From the NCBI GenBank assembly GCA_014191855.1, contig BJHF01000006.1:41685-105684 (forward strand): a stretch of DNA of 64,000 nucleotides, read 5' to 3'. How positions within the stretch are numbered: the first letter of the stretch is position 1; the number at the start of each line of letters is the position of its first letter. Source of the DNA: Deltaproteobacteria bacterium. Its GTDB lineage: Bacteria > Myxococcota_A > UBA796 > SXON01. A model generated the notes under the pieces. That model had not been told where the DNA came from, did no database searches, and saw only the letters and a program-made list of their open reading frames with translations. This document shows, one piece after another, positions 7,893-18,262 of this stretch. The position numbers and the translations under genes are program-made.

Positions 7893-8784
7893 CTACAACG
7901 AATTGATCTCGGAGGCGCGGGCGGCCTCCACGCCCGACGAGGCCGCGGTGGCGCGGGTCGCGGCGGACGTGCGGCGTCGCTCGGCCCAGCGAGCCGCCAC
8001 GCGATGGATCCTCCCTGCGGCTGGCGTCGGATTGTCATTGGCCGCAGCGGCCTTTTTCTTCCTCCGGCCACCCGTGGAGGTAAGCGCCGAGCTCGGCGCA
8101 GCGGCCCCGGCGGCGCTGGGTGCGAACGTCCGGGTCACAGCCGCCGGCGAGGGAGCGGTGGTCGGCACGGAGCAGGCCATGGTGGTCTCGTGGCGGCGGG
8201 GCACGCTCTCGGTGGAGGTGGAGCCGAACCAGGGTGTTTCGCTGCAGGTGAAGACCGACGAGGCGGATGTTTGGGTGGTTGGCACGGGCTTCGATGTCGA
8301 CCGTGGCCCGCTCGGAACCACCGTTTCGGTCCGCCACGGTCGGGTGCGGGTGGTGTGCGCGAGGGGCGGGGAGAGCTTCCTCGAGGCTGGCGCTTCCCGG
8401 GTGTGCCTCCCAACCACCTCCGCGGGGGTGCTCCGCCGGGTGCTCTCGGTTCAGGGAACGGCCTCGCCAACGGTGCTTTTGGACGAGGTTGACTCGGCGT
8501 TGGCGCTCGACGACGTAGACGGCGTGGTAGCGGCGGAGCTGCTCGCCCTACGGGTTGAAACCCTCGTCGCGAGCGGTCGAGGGGCGGAGGCCGCCGCCGC
8601 GGCGGAGACCGCGCTCGCCCACCCGAGCGTGACCCGTGCGGAAGAACTACACCGGATGGCGGCGCATCTTCGGCTGGAGGCGGGCGACTGCGAAGGGGCG
8701 AGGCCGCATGTGGAGGCGCTCACGGCGTTGGGGCGGCTGGGGGACGAGGCGGTGGCTTGGGAGGCGTGCGCGGGGGGGCGGTAG
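7885..8784 (+). CDS. FecR-like membrane-anchored anti-sigma regulator
   Basis: 299 residues from ATG 7885, preceded by GGAGGAAGG, and overlapping the sigma gene by eight bases. The first 40 residues are cytoplasmic and highly charged. A single membrane span follows (residues about 42-61, LPAAGVGLSLAAAAFFFL). The periplasmic part contains a FecR-type domain: VRVTAAGEGAVVGTEQAMVV, WRRGTLSVEVEP, then VGTGFDVDRGPLGTTVSVRH and GRVRVV. The C-terminal 90 residues are helical and Ala-rich, possibly tetratricopeptide-like. Transmembrane signalling to the overlapping sigma factor is the expected role. There is no TonB receptor gene in the window. Confidence 0.82.
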   Translation: MPDYNELISEARAASTPDEAAVARVAADVRRRSAQRAATRWILPAAGVGLSLAAAAFFFLRPPVEVSAELGAAAPAALGANVRVTAAGEGAVVGTEQAMVVSWRRGTLSVEVEPNQGVSLQVKTDEADVWVVGTGFDVDRGPLGTTVSVRHGRVRVVCARGGESFLEAGASRVCLPTTSAGVLRRVLSVQGTASPTVLLDEVDSALALDDVDGVVAAELLALRVETLVASGRGAEAAAAAETALAHPSVTRAEELHRMAAHLRLEAGDCEGARPHVEALTALGRLGDEAVAWEACAGGR

Positions 8785-8908
8785 GGGGCGGGGGCGGCCG
8801 GCCGACCAGCCGATCAGCAGCACGTCGCACACGGACGGATCGTGTCCCATCCATCCGTTTGGCGCGTACGTGTTGACTGAATTCCGTCGCCTCGGACGGA
8901 CGCTTGGC

Positions 8909-10696
8909 TCAGCCCAGCGCCTCTACCTCACCCTCGAACGCCTCCACATCCCGCACCACGCCCGCCATCGCGCGGCGCCACGTCGCCACATCGCCCAGGT
9001 CCAAGCCGAGCTCTTCCTTGGCGATGGTCTCCGCGTCGTCGTCGCCGGTGCGGGCGAGCAGCCGGCGGTAGGCGGCTTCGGCGGCAGCGCCCTGGGGGCG
9101 GAAGGCTTCGTACACGAGGTTCGCGAACAAGAAGCCGAAGATGTACGGGTAGTTGTAGAACGCGAGCCCTGGGATGTAGAAGTGCAGCTTGTGGGCCCAG
9201 AAGAGGTCGTCCACTCCGGCCAGCTCGCCGCTGAACCACTCGGTGAAGATGCGGTCGGTCGCCGCCGAGAGCGCTTCCACCTCGAGCGGCCCCTTGCGTC
9301 GCATCACATACAGCTCGCGCTCCAGCTCGAAGCGCGCGGCGACATTGCACAAGAAGGCGGTCGCGTCCTGCAGAGAGTTGTCGAGGATGCGGAGCCGCGT
9401 GCCCGGCGTCGTGGCCTGCGCGCGGGTCGCTTCGCGCACCAGCGCTTCGGCGAAGGTGCTCGCCGTCTCCGCGAGCGTCATTGGAAGCCGGCGTTGCGCG
9501 ACCGGATTCCCGAAGAGCACTTCGGCGTGGAAGGCGTGACCGAGCTCATGGGCGAGCGTCCCCGCCGCCTTGTCGTTGGCGCACCAGGTCATGAAGATGC
9601 GGGTTTCGTGGCGTGCCGGCACGTCGGTGCAGAAGCCGCCGGCGCGCTTCCCCGGGCGATCCTCCACCTCGATCCAGCGGTTCGTGAGCGCGCGCGTGGC
9701 GAACTCGGCCATGCCGGGGGCGAACTCCCCGAACTGGCGAACGATCACCTCCTGGGCGGCTTCGTAGGTCACGCCGGGGCCATCCTCGCCGAGCGGCGCG
9801 AAAACGTCGTGCCACTCCAGCTTCTCCAGCTTCATGGCCCGTGCTTTGGCGCGGAAGTAGCGTTGCATCACCGGCCGGGCCTCCCGGCACGCCTCCATGA
9901 TCGCGGTGAGCGTCGTGCGCGCGATCCGAGCTTGAACCAGGGGTTCATCCAGCTCGTCCAGCCCGCGGCGGTCGTTGAGCGTCTGCCGCGTGCCGGTGAT
10001 GTGCGTGAGCGCCGTCGCGCACCGCTTGGCGATCGTCGTCCAGCCGGCCCGTACCGCGGTGAACGCCGCCTGCCGCACTTCCCGCTTCGGGTCCCAATAG
10101 AGCTGCGCAGCCTGCCCAGCGGAGAGCGTTTCGGGGCCATTCCCTCGGTCCAACGTAACCTTCAGCGAGCCGGCCTCCACGTCATAGAGCTGGCCCCAGG
10201 CGCTGATGCCGTCCTGAGCGAGCGCGGCGAGCAGCGACTCCTCCTTCTCGGAGAGCCGGAGCCGGCCCTGCTTCCGGTCGCTGAGGAGCATGTTGCGCAT
10301 GTGGGCGATGCTCGGCTCGGCGAGCAAGGCCTCGAACGCGGCCTGGGGCATCGTCCCCATCCGGTCCTTCGGCGTCACCCACCCGCGGGCCGCCAGCCCG
10401 CCCAGCGTGGACATCCGAGCTTCGGCGCGGATCGCAGCCTCCCCCTGCGAGTCGGCCGCGGCGTGGCAGCCGGTAAAGGAGAACAGGGTGTCGATACGCG
10501 GAGAGATCCGCTCGAGATCAAGGAGCAAGCCGGCGAACGGGGCCGGCTCGGGAATGGCGGGCAGCGCCTCGGACCGAGCCGCGAGCGCGAGCAGGTCTGC
10601 GGAGAGCGCGGCGTATTCGGCCTCGAACGCCGCGCCGCCGGGGCCGCCGGGGAGGATCGACTCAAGGTCCCACGTGAGGGAGGGGGCGAGAGACAT
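8909..10696 (-). CDS. pepF: M3-family oligoendopeptidase (PepF-like)
   Basis: 595 residues, cytosolic, close to the usual length for the PepF/M3 family. The zinc site is HELGH at residues 383-387 in GTLAHELGHAFHAEVLFG, with the downstream glutamate expected in ETASTFAEALV. These enzymes cleave short peptides. The start at 10696 (MSLAPSLTWDLESILPGG) is typical of the family. The speA gene lies four bases upstream on the same strand, so the two form a speA-pepF operon. The family call is secure; the exact peptide preference is not visible. Confidence 0.94.
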   Translation of the reverse strand: MSLAPSLTWDLESILPGGPGGAAFEAEYAALSADLLALAARSEALPAIPEPAPFAGLLLDLERISPRIDTLFSFTGCHAAADSQGEAAIRAEARMSTLGGLAARGWVTPKDRMGTMPQAAFEALLAEPSIAHMRNMLLSDRKQGRLRLSEKEESLLAALAQDGISAWGQLYDVEAGSLKVTLDRGNGPETLSAGQAAQLYWDPKREVRQAAFTAVRAGWTTIAKRCATALTHITGTRQTLNDRRGLDELDEPLVQARIARTTLTAIMEACREARPVMQRYFRAKARAMKLEKLEWHDVFAPLGEDGPGVTYEAAQEVIVRQFGEFAPGMAEFATRALTNRWIEVEDRPGKRAGGFCTDVPARHETRIFMTWCANDKAAGTLAHELGHAFHAEVLFGNPVAQRRLPMTLAETASTFAEALVREATRAQATTPGTRLRILDNSLQDATAFLCNVAARFELERELYVMRRKGPLEVEALSAATDRIFTEWFSGELAGVDDLFWAHKLHFYIPGLAFYNYPYIFGFLFANLVYEAFRPQGAAAEAAYRRLLARTGDDDAETIAKEELGLDLGDVATWRRAMAGVVRDVEAFEGEVEALG

Positions 10697-10700
10697 GGGT

Positions 10701-12599
<1,899 letters not shown>

Positions 12600-12644
12600 G
12601 CCTGCTCCCGGGGCGGCACGCGCTATCGCGGTGGGGGGGTGGGG

Positions 12645-12696
12645 GCGATGCCGGCGGCCCGATCGCCTTCCTCAGGCGGGCGTCGCCTGGCATCGC
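12645..12696. repeat. REP-like palindrome (GCGATGCC...GGCATCGC)
   Basis: A 52-bp inverted repeat between speA and the zinc-ribbon gene. Eight-base perfect ends GCGATGCC and GGCATCGC enclose further complementary GC-rich arms and a short TTCCTCA loop. It shares its terminal GCGATG...CATCGC sequence with palindromes at 23859, 33665, 43043 and 56986. Confidence 0.65.
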
Positions 12697-12706
12697 AACG
12701 TCACGG

Positions 12707-13138
12707 TCAGTAGCTTTCCAAGCCCGCGCGGATTCGCGCCCACCGCTGGCTCGCGTCGCGCTGCCGCTCCCGGTCCAGCCGCGCTTCGTCGGTGAGCTTG
12801 ATCGCCAGCCGCTCGCGGCCGTCGCCGGCCTCGAAGGCGAGGATCCGGTCGAGCTCGCCCGCGTCCAGCCACACCCCATGCGCGTTGCAGTGGTCGAGGG
12901 TCACGCCCGAGATGCGCTCGTACGCCTTCCGATTCATGAGCGTCGTGCACCGTGGGCAGGGGAGGTAGCGAACGGCGGGCTCCGGGCGCGCGGCGGGAAC
13001 GGCGCCTTGGGGTGGCGCGGCCTCGATCGCTGCCTCCAGCTCGCCGCGGTCGAACCACACGCCGCCGCACTGATCGCAGAGGTCTACGCCGGCTTCGGCG
13101 CGGAGGGGGAGGCGGCAGCGGGGGCAGGAGGGTGGCAT
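12707..13138 (-). CDS. Double TFIIB-type zinc-ribbon protein
   Basis: 143 residues. Two zinc ribbons of the bacterial zf-TFIIB type are visible. The first has CPRC at residues 5-8 and CDQCGGVWFDRGEL about 20 residues later. The second has CPRC near residue 61 and LDHCNAHGVWLDAGELDRIL, where one cysteine is replaced (C-x2-H). The C-terminal 35 residues are charged and helical. Proteins of this type are small and cytosolic with unknown function. It stands between a membrane-protein gene and speA without tight coupling. Confidence 0.85.
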   Translation of the reverse strand: MPPSCPRCRLPLRAEAGVDLCDQCGGVWFDRGELEAAIEAAPPQGAVPAARPEPAVRYLPCPRCTTLMNRKAYERISGVTLDHCNAHGVWLDAGELDRILAFEAGDGRERLAIKLTDEARLDRERQRDASQRWARIRAGLESY

Positions 13139-13222
13139 GGCGGGGAGGATACCGCAACGCCATCGCGGCGCGATGCTTCGTGTCTCACGGATGACGGGAA
13201 GCCCCGTACCGAAGGATGACGT

Positions 13223-15094
13223 TCACCGCGACTCGCTCGTTTGCGGCCGCACCTGCGGCGGCCCCGGCATCGAGAACGACAACGACGGCGGGCGCGACGC
13301 CTGGACGGGCAGCGTGGGCCCCCCGTGCTGGAGCTCGCGCGGCCACGTGAACGCCGTGAAGCTTGCTTCGGTCGCGCCGGTCCAGCGCCCCATGTCCCAC
13401 GCCTGGGCGCGGGCGCCGGTGGCCGCCGGATCGCCGAAGAGCGCGTCGAACACGGCGTTGTAGGCCTTGGGCACCTCGGGGTAGCGACCGGGGAAGTATT
13501 CGCGGTTGAGGCTGATGGTGCGAACGTCCTGATCGAGCAGCGCCTGGAGGTCGGCGGCTTCGAAGCGGAACACGCCTTCGGTGAGCTGCGCGCGCTCGAG
13601 GCGGCGGCACGCCGCGAGGAAGCTGTTGGAATCCACGAATTCATCCCAGCCCGGCGGGCGCACCCGCTCCACCCAGAGCGCATGCCCGCCGAGCAGCGCC
13701 TTGTGGTGCTGTAGACTGTAGATGAGCGGCGCCTGGGACGCGGCCAGATCGGGCGTGAGCGGCGGTTCGATCAGCACCTTTCCCGGCAACGCGCCGACCG
13801 CTTCGTAGAACTCCGCCGGCACCGCGGCTTTGGAGAACAAGGCGTGGTACGGCGCACCTGCCAGCTCCAACTGCGCGGGAATCGAGAGCGCAAGCAGCAC
13901 CGCGCCGACGGTGTGGCGTCGCGACAGGGTGGCCTCCGCGTCGCCCGAACCTCCCTCGCCGACGTCCCGCCGCGGGTCGAGCGCCCGCGCCGCAAGCGTG
14001 ATCCAAACGAGGTTGAGCACCACGACGTGGCGGTAGGGCCACCAGAAGCGGCGAAGCGGGCCGGCGAGGCCGTAGATCCACTCGTAGGGACCATGCGGGA
14101 ACAACGGCCCGGCCATGAGCAGCATGAACAGCAGGGCCACCGCCGCGAGGCTCAGGCCTAGCCGGTCCGGCCGACGCCAGAGCGCCACGAAGCCAAGGAT
14201 CGCGGTGGAGATCGGGAGAGCGCGCCCGGCGTGCCTCCCCCCATGAACCATGAAGGGCACCGTGTCGGGCTGGAAGAAGCCGGTGCTCGACCACGGCCAA
14301 CAACTGTCGCCGACCGTTTCCGGATGGGGGAACACGCTGGCCTCCCCGGTTCCCGGGATGTCGCCCCAGTGGATCGCGAACACGGTCAGGATCGGCGCGA
14401 TGAGCGCCAGATACGACACGGCGAAGAGGAGTAACTGCCGCCACAGCGTCCATGATCGCAGCTCCCGACCCCGACCCGCCAGCAAGACGGCACCCGCGAT
14501 CACCGCGAAGAACCCGTAGTACCAGTATAAAATCGATGTCGCCGCGAGGAGGGCGGCGCTCGTGAGCGCCCGACCGAGCGTGGGCCGATCCAGCAGGCGC
14601 AGCCAACTCGCTAGGAAGAACGCGAGGAAGCCGAAGTCGGCCTGGGAGAAGCGGCCGGCGCCGAGCTCCTGGCTCGCGTAAACCGTCATCGCTGCGGTCG
14701 GGGCCGCGGCGAGGCTCGCCGCTCGCGACGCTCCGGCCGCTCGGGCGAGCGCCCAGCCCCCCAGGCCATTGAGCGTGAGGATGGTCAGCGTGTGGGCGGT
14801 GGAGGCCTGCGGCCAGCCCAGCAACACGTGCCAGGGCAGGTACAGGAAGCCGTCGCTGCCGTTACCGGCGAGCCAGGGGGCATCTCCGATCGGCCAGTAA
14901 TAACGGTCGTTATGGACGAGGCTCTGGCCGTGGGTGAGCTGCTCGGCCACCCACACGAGCAGCCAGTGGTTGCCGAGACAGTCGGGGTGCACCCAGCCGC
15001 ACACGATGCTGTCGCTTGGCGAGAGCGCCACCGGCGCGATGACCAGGAGCGCGCCGGCGAGGGAGAGGGCAATGGCGGCGAGCGTCCAACGCAC
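13223..15094 (-). CDS. Polytopic membrane protein, GT-C glycosyltransferase-like
   Basis: 623 residues with about ten hydrophobic segments between residues 1 and 410, then a soluble periplasmic-type C-terminal part. The arrangement, with an acidic/aromatic stretch after the first helix (HNDRYYWPIGDAPW), resembles GT-C-fold integral membrane glycosyltransferases that use lipid-linked sugars. The C-terminal region (KVLIEPPLTPDLAASQAPLIY) recalls similar regions in YfhO-like proteins. It probably acts on a cell-surface glycan or lipoprotein; no substrate can be named. It is a single gene, divergent from the PLP-enzyme fusion gene. Confidence 0.6.
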   Translation of the reverse strand: MRWTLAAIALSLAGALLVIAPVALSPSDSIVCGWVHPDCLGNHWLLVWVAEQLTHGQSLVHNDRYYWPIGDAPWLAGNGSDGFLYLPWHVLLGWPQASTAHTLTILTLNGLGGWALARAAGASRAASLAAAPTAAMTVYASQELGAGRFSQADFGFLAFFLASWLRLLDRPTLGRALTSAALLAATSILYWYYGFFAVIAGAVLLAGRGRELRSWTLWRQLLLFAVSYLALIAPILTVFAIHWGDIPGTGEASVFPHPETVGDSCWPWSSTGFFQPDTVPFMVHGGRHAGRALPISTAILGFVALWRRPDRLGLSLAAVALLFMLLMAGPLFPHGPYEWIYGLAGPLRRFWWPYRHVVVLNLVWITLAARALDPRRDVGEGGSGDAEATLSRRHTVGAVLLALSIPAQLELAGAPYHALFSKAAVPAEFYEAVGALPGKVLIEPPLTPDLAASQAPLIYSLQHHKALLGGHALWVERVRPPGWDEFVDSNSFLAACRRLERAQLTEGVFRFEAADLQALLDQDVRTISLNREYFPGRYPEVPKAYNAVFDALFGDPAATGARAQAWDMGRWTGATEASFTAFTWPRELQHGGPTLPVQASRPPSLSFSMPGPPQVRPQTSESR

Positions 15095-15116
15095 GCGAGA
15101 GCGTATGCCGGGCGCT

Positions 15117-15168
15117 GCGAGGGGCCCCTACCCGCGCCTGAGGAAGGGGACCGGGCCGCGCCCCTCGC
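15117..15168. repeat. Intergenic palindrome GCGAGGGGC...GCCCCTCGC
   Basis: Nine-base perfect arms separated by 34 bases in the divergent gap before the PLP-enzyme fusion gene. Size and position match the GCGATG/CATCGC family but the terminal sequence differs, so membership is doubtful. It may instead be part of the 5' leader of the gene at 15198. Confidence 0.35.
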
Positions 15169-15197
15169 CCCCTTCGTTTCGTGCTAGACGCACGGCG

Positions 15198-16778
15198 ATG
15201 GCCTCGTTCGCCGCAGCGTTTGCTTCCGTCCCGAGGCTGGGGCTGATCGAGGGGCCGACGCCGCTGGTTCCTGCGCCGGAGCTAGCGGCGCAGCTAGGGG
15301 TCGCGACGCTCCACCTCAAGCGCGACGACCTGTTTCCTGAGCTTCACGGCGGAACGAAGGTGCGGAAGCTCGATGTGCTCCTCGCCGAGGATGCCTTCCG
15401 GCACGCCAAGGCCTGGGTGGTGGCGGGTGCGGTCGGCTCGGGGCAGGTGGCCGCGGTCGTGGCGGCTGGAAAACAGCAAAGTCGCCCGGTGCACGCCCAC
15501 CTGTTCCGCACCCCGCTCGGCGAACACAGTGCGGAGAACCTTGCGTTCACGGCATCGTGGGCGGCGTCGGTGACCGCTTACCGCAACCAGGTTGATCTCG
15601 CGGTGCGCGCGCCGCGCGTCGTGCTCGCGCTGCCGATGGCGTCCGGCATCGTGGTGCCGATCGGCGCAACGTCGCCCCGCTCGATGCTCGGGTGTGTGCT
15701 CGCGGGGATGGAGCTCGCCGAGCAGCTTCAGGCTGCCGATGGCCCTCCGGCCGATGCGGTGTACCTGCCGTGTGGGTCTGGCGGCACCGCTGCGGGCCTT
15801 GCGGTCGGCCTCGCGCTCGCCGGCATCGACATCCCCGTTCGCGCGGTAATGGTGGTGGACCGGTTCTTTTCACCCGACATGCGGCTCTGGCGTCTGGTTC
15901 GCCAGGCGGAGCTGGAGGTGCGGCGGCTGGGGCTCACCCCCCGACCGTGCAAGCTGGAGTTGAGGCGAGGGTTCGTCGGGCCCGGGTATGCGCAGCCGAC
16001 ACCGGCGGCGTTGAAGGGGGCGGCGAACCTGCTGGAATTGGGCATCGCGGGTGAGGCGGTCTACACCGGGAAGGCGCTGGCGGGGCTCGCCGCCGACGCT
16101 GCCGCGGGCCTCACGCGGAACCCGGTGTTCTGGGTAACCGTGCGAAGGCCGGGCCTCGAACCTCAGGAAGGCTGGTTGGAACGGCTGCCTCCGGGACTCG
16201 CCGCCCTCGCCCGGGCGTCGGGGTCGGTGTCTCCGCCCCCGGCCACCCGTCGCAACCTGCTGCTCGGCTTCGCGGCTGCTGCCACTCTTGTCGGAGCGGC
16301 CCGGCTCACCGGTTACGACGGCCCCGGGGGCGAGGTGCTGTCGTCCTGGGAGCTCGCGGTTGTGCGGGCCGCCGGCGAGGCGCTCTTGCCGAACATCTCC
16401 GCCGCCGGATTGGATGCGCTACCGGGTCGCGTCGATCGATACCTGCTCAGCTTCCCGACCTCGCTGCGCGTGGAGGTGCACGCGCTGTTTTTCGCCGTGG
16501 AGCAGAGCCTGCCCTTTGCAGTCGGATTCCATCGCTTCACCGCCTTGTCCCCCGCGGATCGGCTGCTCGCCCTGGAACGCATCGCCGCGCTGGGCGGCCC
16601 GGGCCTGCTCATCGCGCGCTCCATCCGCGACCTCGTGCTACTCGCCTGGTATCAGGCGCCAGAAGCGTGGCCCGACATCGGGTACGAGGGGCCGATGGTG
16701 AGCGCGGCGTCGCGACCCTCGGTGTATGACGCGCTCAAGGCGCCGGTCGGCTGGGTCCCGTTCTCGGAGGCGCCGTGA
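15198..16778 (+). CDS. Fusion: ACC deaminase/D-cysteine desulfhydrase-like PLP enzyme + GMC dehydrogenase small-subunit domain
   Basis: 526 residues from ATG 15198. Residues 1-340 are a fold-II PLP enzyme like ACC deaminase or D-cysteine desulfhydrase: LKRDDLFPELHGGTKVRKLD holds the PLP lysine (Lys54), and LPCGSGGTAAGLAVG is the phosphate-binding loop. At residues 349-366 is TRRNLLLGFAAAATLVGA, a Tat-like twin-arginine signal, then a helical region (ALLPNISAAGLDALPGRVDR...) that resembles the small subunit (subunit 3) of gluconate 2-dehydrogenase. The next gene, overlapping by GTGA, is the GMC flavoprotein that such a subunit would accompany. There is no stop between the halves. An internal GTG at 16227 could start the second half as a separate Tat substrate. 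Confidence 0.8.
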   Translation: MASFAAAFASVPRLGLIEGPTPLVPAPELAAQLGVATLHLKRDDLFPELHGGTKVRKLDVLLAEDAFRHAKAWVVAGAVGSGQVAAVVAAGKQQSRPVHAHLFRTPLGEHSAENLAFTASWAASVTAYRNQVDLAVRAPRVVLALPMASGIVVPIGATSPRSMLGCVLAGMELAEQLQAADGPPADAVYLPCGSGGTAAGLAVGLALAGIDIPVRAVMVVDRFFSPDMRLWRLVRQAELEVRRLGLTPRPCKLELRRGFVGPGYAQPTPAALKGAANLLELGIAGEAVYTGKALAGLAADAAAGLTRNPVFWVTVRRPGLEPQEGWLERLPPGLAALARASGSVSPPPATRRNLLLGFAAAATLVGAARLTGYDGPGGEVLSSWELAVVRAAGEALLPNISAAGLDALPGRVDRYLLSFPTSLRVEVHALFFAVEQSLPFAVGFHRFTALSPADRLLALERIAALGGPGLLIARSIRDLVLLAWYQAPEAWPDIGYEGPMVSAASRPSVYDALKAPVGWVPFSEAP

Positions 16779-18262
16779 TCATCTCCGCCGCCGACCTTAC
16801 GGTGAGCACGATCAAGGCTGATCTTTGCGTGATCGGGACCGGTCCTGGCGGCTCCATGGTCGCGATGGTGGCCGCGGAGGCGGGGCTCAGGGTCGTGGCG
16901 CTCGAAGCCGGGGCGTTGGTGACCCCGGGCGAGATGAACCAGCGCGAAGCAGACATGTTTCCGCGATTGTTGTGGGATGCTGGCGGTCGCACGACGATGG
17001 ACAAGGCCATCCGCATCCATCAGGGGCATGGCGTGGGCGGCTCCGCGCTTCACAACCTGAACCTGTGCAAGCGGATCCCGGCTTCGATCCAGGCGCGTTG
17101 GCGAGCGGATCGGGGGGATGGCCCGCCGTGGGAGGCGCTCTACGACGAGGTGGAGGCGCTGTTGGAGGTGAAGGACGTTGACTCGGGAATGGTGAACCGG
17201 CACAACCAGCTCCTCGCGGCTGGTGCGGCGGCCCTGGGCTGGGAGCACGGCCTCCTCCGCCACAACCGCACGGGCTGCATCGGGAGCGGCTACTGCGAGG
17301 TGGGCTGCGCCTTCGACGCCAAGAACAACGCGCTGAAAATGCTGGTTCCCCGCGCAGTCAAGGCCGGGGCGGCCATCGTGGCGCTCGCGCAGGCCGTGCG
17401 CATCGACCACTCCGGCGGGCGGGTGCGCGGTGTGGACGCGGTGCGGCTCGACCCGCACACGCGGCAGCCCGTCGGAACGCTCCGGATCGACGCGCCGCTG
17501 GTGTGCGTGTCGGCCTCGGCGACGGGAACACCGGCGTTGCTCCTTCGCTCCAGGGTGCCGGACCCCTCCGAAACCACCGGAAACTCCCTTCGGATCCACC
17601 CCGCCGTCGTGGCCGCAGGCGAGTTCGCGGAGGCGGTGCATGCCTGGCGCGGGGTGCCGCAGTCGGTGGAGTGTACGGAATTCCTGAAGCTGGACGACGA
17701 GGATGGGCCGCGCACCTGGATCGTGCCGGCGTTCGCGCACCCGGTCGGCGTCGCAACCCTGGTGCCGGGCCTGGGCGAGGCGCACCGCGCCGTGATGCGG
17801 CACTACCCCCATCTCGGCGCCTTGACCGCCATGATTCACGATCAAACGCGAGGCACGGTGCGCCCGCGCGGCGATCTTGGCGTGGCCATCGACTATGTGC
17901 CGGAAGCGGAGGATCGCGCGGAGCTTCGCCGCGGGCTCGCCGCCGCCGTACGCCTGCTGTTTGCCGCTGGCGCGACCCGCGTTTTGGTGCCCGCCGGGGG
18001 CGCCATCGAGTTGTCGCGACCCGATGAAGTAGCGACAAAGTTATCGGTAGACGCCGATCTCTCTGCCGTACACCCCATGGCCAGCGTGCCGATGGGTGTG
18101 GACCCCAAGACCGCCGCCGTCGGCCCTACGGGGAAGCACCACCACCTCGACGGACTCTGGCTTTCCGACGCCTCGCTGTTCCCCACGTCTATCGGCGTTC
18201 CGCCCCAGCTCTCAGTGTACGCGCTTGGTCTGCACGTCGGGCGGCAGCTCGTCGAGGCCTGA
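16775..18262 (+). CDS. GMC-family FAD-dependent oxidoreductase
   Basis: 495 residues from GTG 16775, overlapping the previous stop. An N-terminal Rossmann fold binds FAD (VIGTGPGGSMVAMVAAEAG, residues 19-37; LEAG at the strand-2 end). GHGVGGSALHNLNLC corresponds to the second GMC signature. TGCIGSGYCEVGCAFDAKNNA is a cysteine-rich insert seen in cholesterol-oxidase/gluconate-dehydrogenase-like members. The catalytic histidine region HPMASVPMG and the C-terminal GVPPQLSVYALG are present. It probably oxidises an alcohol or sugar and passes electrons through the small subunit encoded upstream. No own signal peptide is seen, so export, if any, would rely on the Tat-bearing partner. Confidence 0.88.
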   Translation: MIISAADLTVSTIKADLCVIGTGPGGSMVAMVAAEAGLRVVALEAGALVTPGEMNQREADMFPRLLWDAGGRTTMDKAIRIHQGHGVGGSALHNLNLCKRIPASIQARWRADRGDGPPWEALYDEVEALLEVKDVDSGMVNRHNQLLAAGAAALGWEHGLLRHNRTGCIGSGYCEVGCAFDAKNNALKMLVPRAVKAGAAIVALAQAVRIDHSGGRVRGVDAVRLDPHTRQPVGTLRIDAPLVCVSASATGTPALLLRSRVPDPSETTGNSLRIHPAVVAAGEFAEAVHAWRGVPQSVECTEFLKLDDEDGPRTWIVPAFAHPVGVATLVPGLGEAHRAVMRHYPHLGALTAMIHDQTRGTVRPRGDLGVAIDYVPEAEDRAELRRGLAAAVRLLFAAGATRVLVPAGGAIELSRPDEVATKLSVDADLSAVHPMASVPMGVDPKTAAVGPTGKHHHLDGLWLSDASLFPTSIGVPPQLSVYALGLHVGRQLVEA

